A DNA stretch of 44,743 bases from Verrucomicrobiaceae bacterium (GCA_005791535.1 SXWH01000198.1:1-44743), one strand, 5' to 3'. Shown: positions 26,636 through 35,926, numbered from the stretch's first letter. Program-made: numbers and translations. The notes: generated by a model not told the origin, from the sequence alone.

Positions 26636-27754
26636 CTACCGGAGGCTCCGGAGGAAACGGCCGAAGAAATCCACGCCCGTTTCAAGGTCCGCCATGGAAA
26701 TGAATTCATCCTTCGTGTGCGCCTGGGCAATCGAGCCGGGCCCGAGCGCGATCGAAGGCATCCCGTGCCGGGAAAAAACGCCCGCATCACTGAACCACGC
26801 AGCGCCCACGCAGCGCGAACCGCATCCGCGCAACTTAGCAATCACCGGATGCAATTCATCCGTAAGCATCGGATGCGAAAGCGTGTGTTCGATTTCCACA
26901 TCCGCGCAAACCAGACGCAACCGGCTGCTGATTTCCTCCAGCGGATCGGCGCCCGGAAGGTAACGCACGTCAACTTCCGCACGGCAAACGTCGGGCACAA
27001 TGTTGATTTTGCTACCGCCGGAAACCGTCCCGGCGCTGATCGTCGTCGGACCGAGGAGTGGGTGCGCGCCGCCGGCAGCAAGCATGGGCGCAAGTTCGTC
27101 GCGCACGCACCGCAGCAAGTCGGCCATCTTGTAAATCGCGTTGTCGCCGCGCTCCGGCTCCGCCGCGTGCACCGCGCGACCACGCGTCGTGAGCGTGATC
27201 CACAGCGCTCCCTTGTGAGCAACGACGGCGTCCAAACCGGTCGGCTCGCCCGCGATCACAAAATCGAACTTTTCCTCCTTCGCGAGCGCTTTGGCCCCCC
27301 ATTGACCGGTCTCCTCGCTGCACAGTCCCGCGAACCAAATCTCGTGACCCAGTTCCGAAAGCCCGTCTCTTTCCGCACGCAGCGCCCAAAGCATGGCGGC
27401 CATCGAGCCCTTGGTATCACTCGCGCCGCGGCCCCAAATCCGGCCGTCGCGCAACTCCCCGCCGAACGGCTCGATCGTCATTCCGCCCACACTCACCGTG
27501 TCAGTGTGCGGAGCGAAAAGGAGTCGCGGCTTCTTCCCGCCTGAGTCGGAAAAACGTACGACAACATTCGGACGTCCGGGGAGGACTTCGCGCAATTTGA
27601 CCCGCGCAGCCGGAAACTCCCTCCGCAGCCAGTCCGCCAGCCAGTCCGCAATCGCCTGTTCTCCAGTGTGCGGCGTACCGGGATCACCCGTGGGATTCAC
27701 ACTCGGAATCCGCACGAGCGCCTGCAGCAATTCGGTGACAGAGGAAATTTGCAC
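26636..27754 (-). CDS. M20 family metallopeptidase (ArgE/DapE type deacylase)
   Basis: This 372-residue cytoplasmic di-zinc hydrolase has all family metal and catalytic residues: APHTDTV (His83, Asp85), GASDTKG (Asp113), CSEETG (Glu147, Glu148), AGEPTG (Glu170) and QAHTKDE (His346). The dimerisation domain lies between about 180 and 295. The ArgE/DapE branch removes acetyl or succinyl groups from amino-acid intermediates; I cannot decide between acetylornithine, succinyl-diaminopimelate or another N-acyl substrate, and there are no arginine or lysine pathway genes nearby. The gene lies upstream of a 38-base gap from the rlmN stop, same strand. Confidence 0.9.
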   Translation of the reverse strand: MQISSVTELLQALVRIPSVNPTGDPGTPHTGEQAIADWLADWLRREFPAARVKLREVLPGRPNVVVRFSDSGGKKPRLLFAPHTDTVSVGGMTIEPFGGELRDGRIWGRGASDTKGSMAAMLWALRAERDGLSELGHEIWFAGLCSEETGQWGAKALAKEEKFDFVIAGEPTGLDAVVAHKGALWITLTTRGRAVHAAEPERGDNAIYKMADLLRCVRDELAPMLAAGGAHPLLGPTTISAGTVSGGSKINIVPDVCRAEVDVRYLPGADPLEEISSRLRLVCADVEIEHTLSHPMLTDELHPVIAKLRGCGSRCVGAAWFSDAGVFSRHGMPSIALGPGSIAQAHTKDEFISMADLETGVDFFGRFLRSLR

Positions 27755-27792
27755 GCCCGCACCGTAGCCGGGCCTCCCGTTCTTCCAAGTAT

Positions 27793-28875
27793 TCAGTTTC
27801 GCGCGACTTTCGCCCGCCGCTCGGCTCGAAGCTGCCCGCAGCCCGCAGCCACATCGATTCCGCGGCGCTGCCGGATCGTGCTGGGGATTCCCGCCTCCAG
27901 CAGCGTTCGCTGGAAATCATACGCAGCGTTTTCCGCCGAAGCCGTGCCGGCGAAGCCGTCGGTCGGATTCAGCGGAATCAAATTCACGTGCGCGCGGATT
28001 CCCGAGAGCAATCGGGCGACACGACGCGCGGTTTCCACGGAGTCGTTCCGGCCCGCTATCAGCGTCCAGCCGAAGAAGATCTTCTCCTCCATCACCGAGC
28101 TATAGTGTCGGCACGCCTCGATCAGATCCGCGAGCGGCCATCGTTGCGACGCAGGAACCAGCGCGCGGCGCTCCTGCTCATCCGCGCCATGCAGACTCAC
28201 AGCCAGACTGTAAGGGCGCCTCTCCTCCGCGAGCCGCAAAATCCCGGGAACCACACCCACCGTGCTAATCGTGATGCGCGACGGACCGATATTTGCGCCG
28301 CGCGTGTCGGAAACGATTTCCAGCGCGTCCATCACAGCATCGTAGTTGTGAAGCGGCTCGCCCATTCCCATCAGAACAAGATTCCTCAATCGCGTGCCAG
28401 ATTCCGCGAGCTGCCTGTTCGCATGAAGCACCTGCGCGACGATCTCGCCCGGGCGGAGATGCCGTACAAAACCCATCTGCCCGGTCGCGCAAAACACGCA
28501 GCCCATCGCGCATCCCGCCTGCGTGCTTACGCATGCCGTGTGGCGTCCGGTGTAGCCCATGAGAACCGTCTCGATGGTCTGTCCGTCCTCCATTTTCAGC
28601 AGGAACTTCCGCGTCAACCCATCCGAACTCGCCGTGTCCGCACTCACCGGCGGGACTTCCAAACGCCATCCCGCCTCCGCGCACCAGCGCTGCAAAGGCG
28701 GAGGAAAATGCGCGCAGCCGGCAAGGTCGGTCGCGCCTTCCCGATGGACAGCCCGCCACAGCGGCTTCGCATGAACCGCACGCAATCCGTCGGCGACGAG
28801 AACTCGTTCGAGTTCATCAAACGATAGATCGAGCAGGTTGCCGGCGGATTGAGTTTTCAATGCACCCGCCTCCAT
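27793..28875 (-). CDS. rlmN: 23S rRNA (adenine2503-C2)-methyltransferase RlmN
   Basis: This 360-residue radical SAM enzyme methylates C2 of A2503 in 23S rRNA and, in many bacteria, A37 of some tRNAs. The 4Fe-4S motif is CAMGCVFC (Cys122, Cys126, Cys129), followed by ATGQMGFVRHL. STVGVVPGI, a SLHGADEQ-type segment and the C-terminal RRGIDVAAGCGQL, which holds the methyl-carrying cysteine, are all typical. Length and order match RlmN. It sits 26 bases downstream of the LtaS-like gene on the same strand. Confidence 0.95.
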   Translation of the reverse strand: MEAGALKTQSAGNLLDLSFDELERVLVADGLRAVHAKPLWRAVHREGATDLAGCAHFPPPLQRWCAEAGWRLEVPPVSADTASSDGLTRKFLLKMEDGQTIETVLMGYTGRHTACVSTQAGCAMGCVFCATGQMGFVRHLRPGEIVAQVLHANRQLAESGTRLRNLVLMGMGEPLHNYDAVMDALEIVSDTRGANIGPSRITISTVGVVPGILRLAEERRPYSLAVSLHGADEQERRALVPASQRWPLADLIEACRHYSSVMEEKIFFGWTLIAGRNDSVETARRVARLLSGIRAHVNLIPLNPTDGFAGTASAENAAYDFQRTLLEAGIPSTIRQRRGIDVAAGCGQLRAERRAKVARN

Positions 28876-28901
28876 GCGCTTTTTTCAGCGTGCTCGCAAA
28901 A

Positions 28902-30869
28902 TCATTCCTTCGCCGCTTCGACTTTGTAGCGGTTTGCGAGGTATAGCTCCGATGCCGTCTGGAAAAGCGCAGTCGCATTAGCCGCGGCCTCCGCAGTTGA
29001 TTCGTTCGAGGCCTCCCTCACGAGTGTCTTTCGATCCACCCGCCTGAAACGCTCCACAACCTTCCCTAAGCTGAGCGCAATCATCTCCGAGTTCTGATAC
29101 ATCGCGATACTGCGATTGTGGTGCATCAACGCGAATCGCGAAGCAGCGGGTGCAAAAAGGTCGCGCCCGAAAAAGACCGTGTCGTATGGCCTGCCGATCA
29201 GCCCGAGCAGCGTAGGCGCGATGTCCAGCTGGCAGCCCAGCGTATCAATCCGCGCCGGTTGCTTCACTACCGCGGGTCCGACAATCAGCAGCGGGATTTC
29301 ATACGAAAGCATCGGCACCGTCTGGCTCCCGTACACCCGCGCACCGTGGTCGGCGACAACGACAAAGATCGTGTCTTTCCAAAAATCCTCCTTCTTCGCC
29401 TGCTCGAAAAAGCGGCTGATGGCGAAGTCACTGTAGCGTGCGCCCGCCTTGTGGCCTTTCAGCTTCGGATCCACACGTCCCTCCGGAAACTTGAATGGCT
29501 GATGATTCGACACGCTCATTGTCGTGATGAAAAACGGGCGTCCTGTCGCATGGGCCGTCCGTGCTTCGGCGATGACACCGTCATACAAATCCTCATCACA
29601 ATGTCCCCACACCGTCGTGAACGTAGGGTTCTTGAAATCACCGCCCTCCACGAAGCGCTGGAAGCCGTTCTTCAGCATGAAGGGCTTCATATTATCGAAC
29701 AGACCACGCCCCGTGTACATGAACGTCGTCGAGTAGCCGTCACGCGCAAGCACCGTGGCAAGTGTGTCGCAGCCCTCGCTTTTAGTCCGCCCGAGAATCG
29801 CATCTCCAGGCAGCGGCGGAAACGAAGCGAGAATCGCCTCAAGCCCGCGCACGGTGCGGTTTCCATCTGCGAGCAGATTGGTAAAGAGCATACCTTCCTT
29901 CGCCGCGATCGCATCAAGTGCCGGAGTGAGAGTGCGCTTTTCCGGCTTGCCGTCCTTGAGATTGAGACATCCCCAGAACTCCGAACCGAAGCTCTCCTGG
30001 ACGAGTATCACGACATTGAGTCGGGGCCGATCCGGCGATCCGGGAATCCGACGCTGGAGCGAAAACGGATCCTTGCTCCACTCCGCCCGATTCGAATCGA
30101 GAAGTTTCCTCGCGCGGCTGTAGGCCTCCTCGCGCGGAAGCGTCGGGTAAAAGTGCGCGTAGTCCAGCTCCCGCGTCCAAAGCGCAACCAACCCACTGGC
30201 CAGTCCGTTCGACGCGAGTTCATTCATCACGCGCTCGCTGCTCGCCTGTGGGCTGATACGGGACGCGGCTCCAACGAAAACTGCAGTCAAGGCCAGCCAG
30301 ACGCCCAAAGCCCTCACACGGCGCGGAAACTCGACCTGCGATTCCGGCCACGCCAGACGCCGCAGCAGCCACGGAATCAAAAGCGCACCTGCGATGCAGG
30401 AAGCCACAATCTTTTTCCACGGATACATCTGCCCGATGTTCCCGCTCACCTCCGTCCAATAATGGAGGTAGTCGATCGCGACCGTATTGAAGCGCGATGC
30501 ATACTCCTCGAAAAAGAAGTACTCCCCGACAAAAAGGAAGAGAAGCAGTCCCCACAGAAAGCCGGTCACACCGAGCAGAAGATTCCGATGCCATCGCCGC
30601 TCCAGCCAGGTGCCACGCACCGCCGCAAGCCAGACCGCCACAGGAGTGAAGATTCCGAACGCAACAGCGAGATCAAACAACAGCCCCACGGAAGCGACTC
30701 GAAGCCAGCCCGCGGAATCCACGCCGGGCGCACCCGCCGGCGGATGAAATTTCCACGAAAGCACAACGCGAAGCAGGCACGAGAGCGCTACGAAGAGCCC
30801 GCACTGCACGTAGAGAAATCTGAGTCGCGTGCCGGTCCGCGCGGATGATGCCGGTGGTTGATTGTTCAT
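28902..30869 (-). CDS. LtaS/MdoB-type sulfatase-fold phosphoglycerol transferase-like membrane protein
   Basis: This 655-residue protein has about five N-terminal membrane helices (1-205) and a large extracytoplasmic sulfatase-fold domain (about 283-600). The catalytic set of LTA-synthase-like enzymes is present: VQESFG (Glu292, metal), GNRTVRG (Thr339, nucleophile), SNHQPF (His456) and ADHG (Asp507-His508, metal). In Gram-positives such enzymes polymerise glycerol phosphate; in diderms relatives modify periplasmic glucans or envelope lipids with phosphoglycerol or phosphoethanolamine. The latter fits this organism better (inference). The gene starts 8 bases after the histidine kinase stop, so it is likely in one operon with the two-component system and under its control. 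Confidence 0.88.
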   Translation of the reverse strand: MNNQPPASSARTGTRLRFLYVQCGLFVALSCLLRVVLSWKFHPPAGAPGVDSAGWLRVASVGLLFDLAVAFGIFTPVAVWLAAVRGTWLERRWHRNLLLGVTGFLWGLLLFLFVGEYFFFEEYASRFNTVAIDYLHYWTEVSGNIGQMYPWKKIVASCIAGALLIPWLLRRLAWPESQVEFPRRVRALGVWLALTAVFVGAASRISPQASSERVMNELASNGLASGLVALWTRELDYAHFYPTLPREEAYSRARKLLDSNRAEWSKDPFSLQRRIPGSPDRPRLNVVILVQESFGSEFWGCLNLKDGKPEKRTLTPALDAIAAKEGMLFTNLLADGNRTVRGLEAILASFPPLPGDAILGRTKSEGCDTLATVLARDGYSTTFMYTGRGLFDNMKPFMLKNGFQRFVEGGDFKNPTFTTVWGHCDEDLYDGVIAEARTAHATGRPFFITTMSVSNHQPFKFPEGRVDPKLKGHKAGARYSDFAISRFFEQAKKEDFWKDTIFVVVADHGARVYGSQTVPMLSYEIPLLIVGPAVVKQPARIDTLGCQLDIAPTLLGLIGRPYDTVFFGRDLFAPAASRFALMHHNRSIAMYQNSEMIALSLGKVVERFRRVDRKTLVREASNESTAEAAANATALFQTASELYLANRYKVEAAKE

Positions 30870-30877
30870 TAAAGTCT

Positions 30878-32257
30878 TTAAGCCCCGATCGTCGGATGCT
30901 GGGTTTCAGAATCTGCCGGAAGGCGGAGGACAAATTCATTCCATCCATCGGCACTCCGCTCGAAAACAATGTCCCCGCCATGAGCCCGGGCCAGTTCACG
31001 GGCCAGCCCCAATCCGAGGCCGGAACCCCGCTCTTCGGTAGTGTGCTCCGCGCGGAAAAAGCGCTCGAAGAGCCGCGTCGCCATATCCTCGGGAATCGCA
31101 GGACCTGTGTTTGCAAAATGCATCACCCAATCGCTTCCGTCGGCAGCCAGCACAACACGGATACATCCGCCGTCATGGTTATACTTCACCGCATTATCGA
31201 GGAGGTTGCTCACAATTTGCGGAAGGCGGAGCGGATCTACGCGCGCCATCGCCACATCCGGAATGCTCTTTTCAACTCGAATGTTTTTCATGTCCGCCAT
31301 GATGCTCGCGTCTTCAACACATCCGGAAAGCAACGCCGCAAGATTCTCATCGTGCAAATCCAGCACGAGTCTTCCCGCATCAGCACGAGCGAGCAGAAGA
31401 AGGCTTGAGATGATTCCCGAAAGCCGTCTCGATTGCTCAAGCAGGACGACGGCGTGGTTGCGGTCGTGCTCGCTCAAATCCTCGGACTCCAGCATCGCCT
31501 CAATCGTCGCCCGCATCACGGTGAGCGGAGATTTCAACTCATGCGACGCATCAGCACTAAAGCGCACGGCCTGCCGGTAACTGCGCTCGAGTCGGTCAAA
31601 CGTCCGGTTAAGGGCAATCGCGTGACGTTGCACCTCGTCTGCCACAGCAGGCACCGGAAGGCGTTGCTCAATGTGGTCAGCTGTGATGCGCTCGGCAGCA
31701 TCGGTCATTTCCTCCAGCGGCTGCACCGCCAGGCGCGCGATTCGACGCCCGCCGTACCAGGCAAAAGCCAGGGCAATTGGTAGCGCGGCGATCATCACTC
31801 CACCAAGGGCCGTAAGTAGCGAGTGCTGCGCACGAAAGTCCGACGCTATGACGAAACGGATGCCATCCTCTTCACTTACAAGAATTCTGTGCGCACGACC
31901 GTCATGCACAACTGTGTGCATACCCGGCTTTAGTGAAGGTAATCGCTCCGCTGCATCCGTCGGCTGCCGCCACCGAAGCTGCCCTCCGCTGCTCACCTCA
32001 ATAAATCGGAGCGGCACGGTTGCAGGCATCCATTCCCGCATCTCAAACTCGATCCGCGACCAATCAAACTTCGCGCCGCCATGCTCTTTGATTTCAGCGA
32101 AAAAGTGCCGGCTCTGCGCTTCCAGTTCGGCGTCTAGAAGCTGCATCTCGCGACGATGAATCACCCACGCCGTCACAGCTCCACTGATGATCAACGCGAC
32201 ACCCGCGACGATTGTGGACCATACCGTCAGCCTTCGCCGGAAGGGCAATCGCTTCAT
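30878..32257 (-). CDS. Sensor histidine kinase (HAMP, HisKA, HATPase)
   Basis: This 459-residue inner-membrane kinase has two membrane helices (about 12-34 and 146-168) flanking a periplasmic sensor of about 110 residues. A HAMP domain (about 169-222) follows, then HisKA with the phospho-acceptor in ASHELKSP (His239) and a HATPase domain with DNAVKYN (N-box) and RGSGLGLGL (G-box). The layout is that of EnvZ/QseC-type kinases paired with OmpR regulators. Its ATG overlaps the regulator's TGA in the form ATGA (32254-32257), so the two are translationally coupled. It precedes the LtaS-like gene by 8 bases. Confidence 0.94.
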   Translation of the reverse strand: MKRLPFRRRLTVWSTIVAGVALIISGAVTAWVIHRREMQLLDAELEAQSRHFFAEIKEHGGAKFDWSRIEFEMREWMPATVPLRFIEVSSGGQLRWRQPTDAAERLPSLKPGMHTVVHDGRAHRILVSEEDGIRFVIASDFRAQHSLLTALGGVMIAALPIALAFAWYGGRRIARLAVQPLEEMTDAAERITADHIEQRLPVPAVADEVQRHAIALNRTFDRLERSYRQAVRFSADASHELKSPLTVMRATIEAMLESEDLSEHDRNHAVVLLEQSRRLSGIISSLLLLARADAGRLVLDLHDENLAALLSGCVEDASIMADMKNIRVEKSIPDVAMARVDPLRLPQIVSNLLDNAVKYNHDGGCIRVVLAADGSDWVMHFANTGPAIPEDMATRLFERFFRAEHTTEERGSGLGLGLARELARAHGGDIVFERSADGWNEFVLRLPADSETQHPTIGA

Positions 32258-32928
32258 GCGCCGGGCTTCAGCACATAACCGACGCTCCGGACGGTATGGA
32301 TCAATTTCACAGGTTGGTTCTCATCGATTTTTTTCCGCAGCCGTTGAATGTAGACTTCCACCACATTCGTTCCCGTGTCGAAGTGCCACTGCCAGACGTT
32401 CTCAATAAGCTGCGTCCGGGAGAGCACCCGCCCGGGCGAGCGCATCAGGTACTCAAGCAACGCAAACTCACGCATGGGCAGTTCAATTTTCTGTCCGGCG
32501 CGCGTCACCTCACGGGTAACGAGGTTCATCGTCAGGTCTTCCACCTTCAGCATCGTCATGCCGTGGGACGTCGCACGTCGCGTCAAAGCGACTACGCGGG
32601 CGACAAGCTCGGACATGGCGAAAGGCTTCGCGAGATAGTCGTCCGCGCCAAGCATCAAACCCTCCACACGTTCGGACACTTCACCACGCGCCGTAACAAG
32701 CAACACGGGTACAAGTATCCGCTTGTCGCGAAGAACACGCAGCACGCTCAAGCCATCCCTGCCGGGCATCATTACGTCCAGGATGATGGTATCGTACGCA
32801 TTAGCCATCGCAGCATCGAGCGCCTCATCCCCACGGTGAAACATGTCCACCGTGAAGCCCTGCTCACGCAACGCAGCGCGAATATGCTGCGCTACTTTCT
32901 TCTCATCTTCGGCAACCAGGATGCGCAT
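32254..32928 (-). CDS. OmpR/PhoB-family response regulator
   Basis: This 224-residue DNA-binding regulator has an N-terminal receiver (1-118) with phospho-acceptor Asp51 in IILDVMMP, acidic pair AEDE near residue 8, and the conserved Lys101 in LAKPF. A C-terminal winged helix (about 127-222) carries LMRSPGRVLSR and VWQWHFDTGTNVVEVYIQRLRKK-type recognition elements. I chose the ATG at 32928, where MRILVAEDE starts; the frame extends upstream without family similarity. It partners the adjacent histidine kinase and probably regulates its own operon, including the LtaS-like gene (inference). Confidence 0.94.
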   Translation of the reverse strand: MRILVAEDEKKVAQHIRAALREQGFTVDMFHRGDEALDAAMANAYDTIILDVMMPGRDGLSVLRVLRDKRILVPVLLVTARGEVSERVEGLMLGADDYLAKPFAMSELVARVVALTRRATSHGMTMLKVEDLTMNLVTREVTRAGQKIELPMREFALLEYLMRSPGRVLSRTQLIENVWQWHFDTGTNVVEVYIQRLRKKIDENQPVKLIHTVRSVGYVLKPGA

Positions 32929-33022
32929 GGCGGAACCATGCCGTTGTTCGGCTTTCTCAGTCACTCCAATAACATCGCACTGCAAACTAACGGAAAGCCC
33001 TTGAATTGATGACGTCACCGTA

Positions 33023-33028
33023 ATTCTC
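33023..33028 (+). promoter_or_regulatory. ATTCTC motif beside a TGACGTCA palindrome, between divergent genes
   Basis: The 165-base region between the response regulator (-) and the 3D-domain lipoprotein (+) contains TGACGTCA at 33010-33017 and ATTCTC five bases further. The half-site matches the repeats at 25943-26000 and the palindrome at 18385. The motif is directly visible; any regulatory role is a guess. Confidence 0.25.
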
Positions 33029-33093
33029 GCGCACGGCGCAGGAATCAGGAATCGCTTCCCCAATTATCAGATGAAGTGATATCTTCCCGCTCC

Positions 33094-33582
33094 ATGTTGC
33101 ACCGCCTGATCTTTCTCGCCGTAGTCGCCATGCTGTTTCCAGCCTGCTCGCGCTCGTTGCCAAAATACGAAAAGCCCATCGCCAAGACACAGTTCCAGCG
33201 GGTCCGTACAACCGCCTACACGCACACCGAATCCGACCACCTCGCTCATGGACGGAAGACCGCGATCGGAACGGAGCTCCAGGCTGGCCCCATATCCAGC
33301 GCGGCGGCGGATTGGTCCCGCTGGCCGGTGGGCACGGTCTTCCGCATCTGCGACACCGGCGAAGTGTGCCGCGTGGACGACATCGGCTGGGCACTTTCCG
33401 GCAGGAATACCATCGACCTTTACAAACCTTCACGACTCGCAATGAACAAATGGGGACTGCGAAATGTGGAAATCGAGATCCTTGAATGGGGCAGCCTTGA
33501 AGAAAGCCTGCGCATCCTCAAGCCGCGCGCACGCCACCGCCACGTGCAACGGATGATCGAAGGAATCGAGGATCAAATCTAG
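33094..33582 (+). CDS. 3D-domain lipoprotein (RlpA/MltA-like double-psi beta-barrel)
   Basis: This 162-residue protein starts with a lipoprotein signal peptide ending LFPAC (Cys18), so it is probably anchored in the outer or inner membrane facing the periplasm. The body matches the 3D domain, named after its conserved aspartates: TAYTHTESD, an SSAAADWSRWPVGTVF core, VDDIGWALSG and NTIDLYKPSR. This fold is shared with lytic transglycosylases and is linked to cell-wall interaction. I chose the ATG at 33094 for the signal peptide; an upstream GTG at 33076 adds six residues that do not help. It converges with the glycosyltransferase gene, overlapping by 4 bases. Confidence 0.85.
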   Translation: MLHRLIFLAVVAMLFPACSRSLPKYEKPIAKTQFQRVRTTAYTHTESDHLAHGRKTAIGTELQAGPISSAAADWSRWPVGTVFRICDTGEVCRVDDIGWALSGRNTIDLYKPSRLAMNKWGLRNVEIEILEWGSLEESLRILKPRARHRHVQRMIEGIEDQI

Positions 33583-34655
33583 CCAACCAGCCTCATCCAC
33601 GCAGCAAGCGATTTGTCGCGATGCGCTGAAGGATCCAGAGTTACCGAAATATCCGGCGACGCTTCCTGGATTTCGCGAATCCAGCCAGCCACGCCCTCGG
33701 AATCGCCGGGTGCGAATGTGGCTGCGTGAGAGAACCTTCGAAGGTCCCGCGCAATCGCACCTTCCGGCGGGCCGACAAACAGAATCGGGCGGGGCAACGA
33801 CATCACCAGCCCGAGCTTGCTCGGCCACAGCAATCCCTGAACCGCCGGACGCTGCGTAACCACTAATGCGTGCCGCTCCAGCAGCGATGCACGCACCTCG
33901 GACTCGGGGACGTAATCGCGCCAAACGCAGCGGCCGAGCCCTATCCGCTCCGCCTCCTTTCGCGCTTCCGGCCATCCGGGCCCGCCACCTTGAAAAAGCA
34001 ACGTGGCATCCACACCGCGCTTTTCGAGAATCGCCTGCGCTTCGAGCAACGTCCGCCATTCATGCGCGCGGCCGAGATTGCCGGAGTAAATCCACGTCCA
34101 TTCGCCGGACGGCAGGCCGGGAGGCGTGATGCGATCGAGAACCGAGAGGGACACCCACGGTCGGATGATCTCCGGTTCCATGCATTGACCGCGAAACAGC
34201 GCCGCCATGTCCTCGTCCAGCGCCACGACTTTTGCCGCGCGGCGCAACGCACGGACCGATGCCCACCGGCAAATGCGCTCAATAAACGAACCGCTGCGAA
34301 TTTCACCGAGCGCGACTGCAATTTCCGGATACACATCCATCGCCCAGTGAAAATGCTGCGCTCCGTGGACTCGCGCAACACGGTCCGCGATGACCGCGAG
34401 CATCGGCGGCGAAGTTCCCGATATCACCACATCCACTCGGCTGCGGCGCTTTGCTTCGCGGAGCATCCGCCAGAGGGATGCGAGCTCCCGTTTCATGCGA
34501 CCGCCCTTCTTCTGCGCATCGCGATAGCCCAGCCCCGCATCCACGAATTCCACCTCATGTCCGCGGCGCACCGACTCGTCCGCGATCTCGCGAAATAGAA
34601 TACCAGTCGGCGCCGGGTCGGGAGGGAAGTACTGGTTCAGGAAAAGGATTCGCAT
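33579..34655 (-). CDS. Glycosyltransferase family 4 protein
   Basis: This 358-residue GT-B glycosyltransferase resembles the WcaI-like GT4 branch. The N-terminus MRILFLNQYFPPDPAPTG is characteristic, followed by the acceptor domain. The donor-nucleotide domain starts near IYSGNLGRAHE (about 190) and contains LFQGGGPGWPEA and LLERHALVVTQRP, where the family has its late acidic/nucleotide-sugar motif. It probably adds a sugar to an envelope polysaccharide or lipid on the cytoplasmic side. No polysaccharide cluster is next to it. RodZ lies upstream on the same strand with a 39-base gap. Confidence 0.85.
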   Translation of the reverse strand: MRILFLNQYFPPDPAPTGILFREIADESVRRGHEVEFVDAGLGYRDAQKKGGRMKRELASLWRMLREAKRRSRVDVVISGTSPPMLAVIADRVARVHGAQHFHWAMDVYPEIAVALGEIRSGSFIERICRWASVRALRRAAKVVALDEDMAALFRGQCMEPEIIRPWVSLSVLDRITPPGLPSGEWTWIYSGNLGRAHEWRTLLEAQAILEKRGVDATLLFQGGGPGWPEARKEAERIGLGRCVWRDYVPESEVRASLLERHALVVTQRPAVQGLLWPSKLGLVMSLPRPILFVGPPEGAIARDLRRFSHAATFAPGDSEGVAGWIREIQEASPDISVTLDPSAHRDKSLAAWMRLVG

Positions 34656-34694
34656 CAGTGAAAAGCGGTGCCGACCGCACCTCGCGGATACGCC

Positions 34695-35750
34695 TTACTC
34701 CACGCGAATCCCACCCGCAGTGTAGGCGATGGCACGGCCGGATTTTCGAATCTCCACGGAATCCGAATCCTTCACCTCGATGATGTACTTCCCGGCAGGA
34801 AGCCGCATCGGGCGCGCGCTCGGGTAAAGGAAATCCTCGAACACCGGCGGGGCGCCAACCGACGGGCGGATCACCACCCACGTCTTCTTCAGCGGCTCGA
34901 TTTCGATCGTATTCGGGTCGTGCGCGAGCGGACTTTCTTCCGTCTCGTCAGGGGCGTCGAGCGGCGTCAAATCCGTGAGAGGTGGTGGCGACTGCGGCGC
35001 AGTCTCTGCTTTGCCGGCGTCAATTTTCGCCAAAAGATCGATGTCGCTGCTCGATAGCCGAGCCACTGGCGAAATCACCTTCGCCGGACGGACTTCAATA
35101 CCGTCAATCTTCGTCACAGCGGGCTGTGGCGGCGCCTCTTCAATGCTCCCAACAGCACTGGGTTCAGGCAGCTTTTCAGCCGGCGGCGGCGGCGCGGCCG
35201 GAGCCACCTGCGCAGGCGCAACGGCGACGGGCGCGGCCGAGGCCGCGGGTTCCACGGGAGCCGGGGTGCCGAGCTGCACTACGGCGCGACTGGCATCGGC
35301 TTTCGGCGGTTGCGGAACAGCGGCGGTGTCGTCAATGCGGCTCATGTTCAGCCAAAGCATGAACCCAAAAATTCCCACAACCGCAGCGGCTGCGGCTCCG
35401 AGCACCGGCGTCCACGACGGAAGACTGTGAACACGCGCAAAATCACCGCGCCGTGCCGGACCCTGCGTCGTTTCCTTGGTGTGCGCGAGATACTGATAAT
35501 TCTTCACGGTGACATTGTGCTCCGTGTCGATCCCACCGGCGTACGCGCTCACATCGATGCCGAGATACTTTCCGTAAAGCAGAAGGAAGTTCTTGGCGTA
35601 GGCGGGATTCGGAAACGCGGCGAGATTCCCATCTTCGAGCGCCTGAATCATCGCCACGCGCATGCGCGTTCCACGCGAGGCATGCTCGATCGAGATCCCC
35701 CGTTTTTCACGTGCCGCCCGCAGTTGTTCACCGAGTTCCATTTCGATCAT
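34695..35750 (-). CDS. rodZ: RodZ-like helix-turn-helix membrane protein
   Basis: This 351-residue protein has the RodZ layout: a cytoplasmic HTH domain (about 5-75, LGEQLRAAREKRGISIEHAS and YAKNFLLLYGKYL), a juxtamembrane linker, one membrane helix (about 113-135), an Ala/Pro-rich periplasmic linker and a small C-terminal domain (about 265-351) with KTWVVIRP and PAGKYIIEVKD. RodZ links MreB to the wall-elongation machinery and helps set cell shape. FtsK follows the same orientation 176 bases upstream. The alternative start MELGEQL (3 codons in) is equally possible. Confidence 0.85.
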   Translation of the reverse strand: MIEMELGEQLRAAREKRGISIEHASRGTRMRVAMIQALEDGNLAAFPNPAYAKNFLLLYGKYLGIDVSAYAGGIDTEHNVTVKNYQYLAHTKETTQGPARRGDFARVHSLPSWTPVLGAAAAAVVGIFGFMLWLNMSRIDDTAAVPQPPKADASRAVVQLGTPAPVEPAASAAPVAVAPAQVAPAAPPPPAEKLPEPSAVGSIEEAPPQPAVTKIDGIEVRPAKVISPVARLSSSDIDLLAKIDAGKAETAPQSPPPLTDLTPLDAPDETEESPLAHDPNTIEIEPLKKTWVVIRPSVGAPPVFEDFLYPSARPMRLPAGKYIIEVKDSDSVEIRKSGRAIAYTAGGIRVE

Positions 35751-35803
35751 ATACCGGATTTCGCGACGGGATCGCGGCCCTCTGCAATGTGACTGTTTTT
35801 ACC

Positions 35804-35819
35804 GACAGGAGCGCCTGTC
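35804..35819. other. Small inverted repeat in the ftsK-rodZ intergenic region
   Basis: GACAGG and CCTGTC with a 4-base loop form a 6-base-pair hairpin within the 176-base gap between ftsK and rodZ. A TTTTT run precedes it on the plus strand, which is the wrong side for terminating the minus-strand ftsK. It could be an operator for rodZ. Nothing else is recognisable in this gap. Confidence 0.25.
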
Positions 35820-35926
35820 CGTTCGCGTTCGCCATATGCGGTCGATGTATCGCACAACTTCCGTCTTCAGGAAAGCGCAATGCGGACTGGGCGCACAATT
35901 TCATCGCAAAATCCCGAGTGCCGGCC

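Noticed and set aside
28876..28901. A run of six T between rlmN and the LtaS-like gene as a possible terminator
   Set aside because: The T-run is on the plus strand while both genes are on the minus strand, and there is no convincing stem before it.
29118..30848. Plus-strand open frame of 576 codons opposite the LtaS-like gene
   Set aside because: The minus strand encodes a complete transferase with all catalytic motifs; the plus-strand frame is Arg/His-rich without any motif, typical of a GC-rich antisense shadow. The same applies to long frames at 2832-3932, 3996-5234, 7746-9167, 18877-20148 and 36071-37744.
35804..35819. Hairpin GACAGG/CCTGTC as ftsK terminator
   Set aside because: The stem is only 6 base pairs and the U-run is on the wrong side for a minus-strand transcript.
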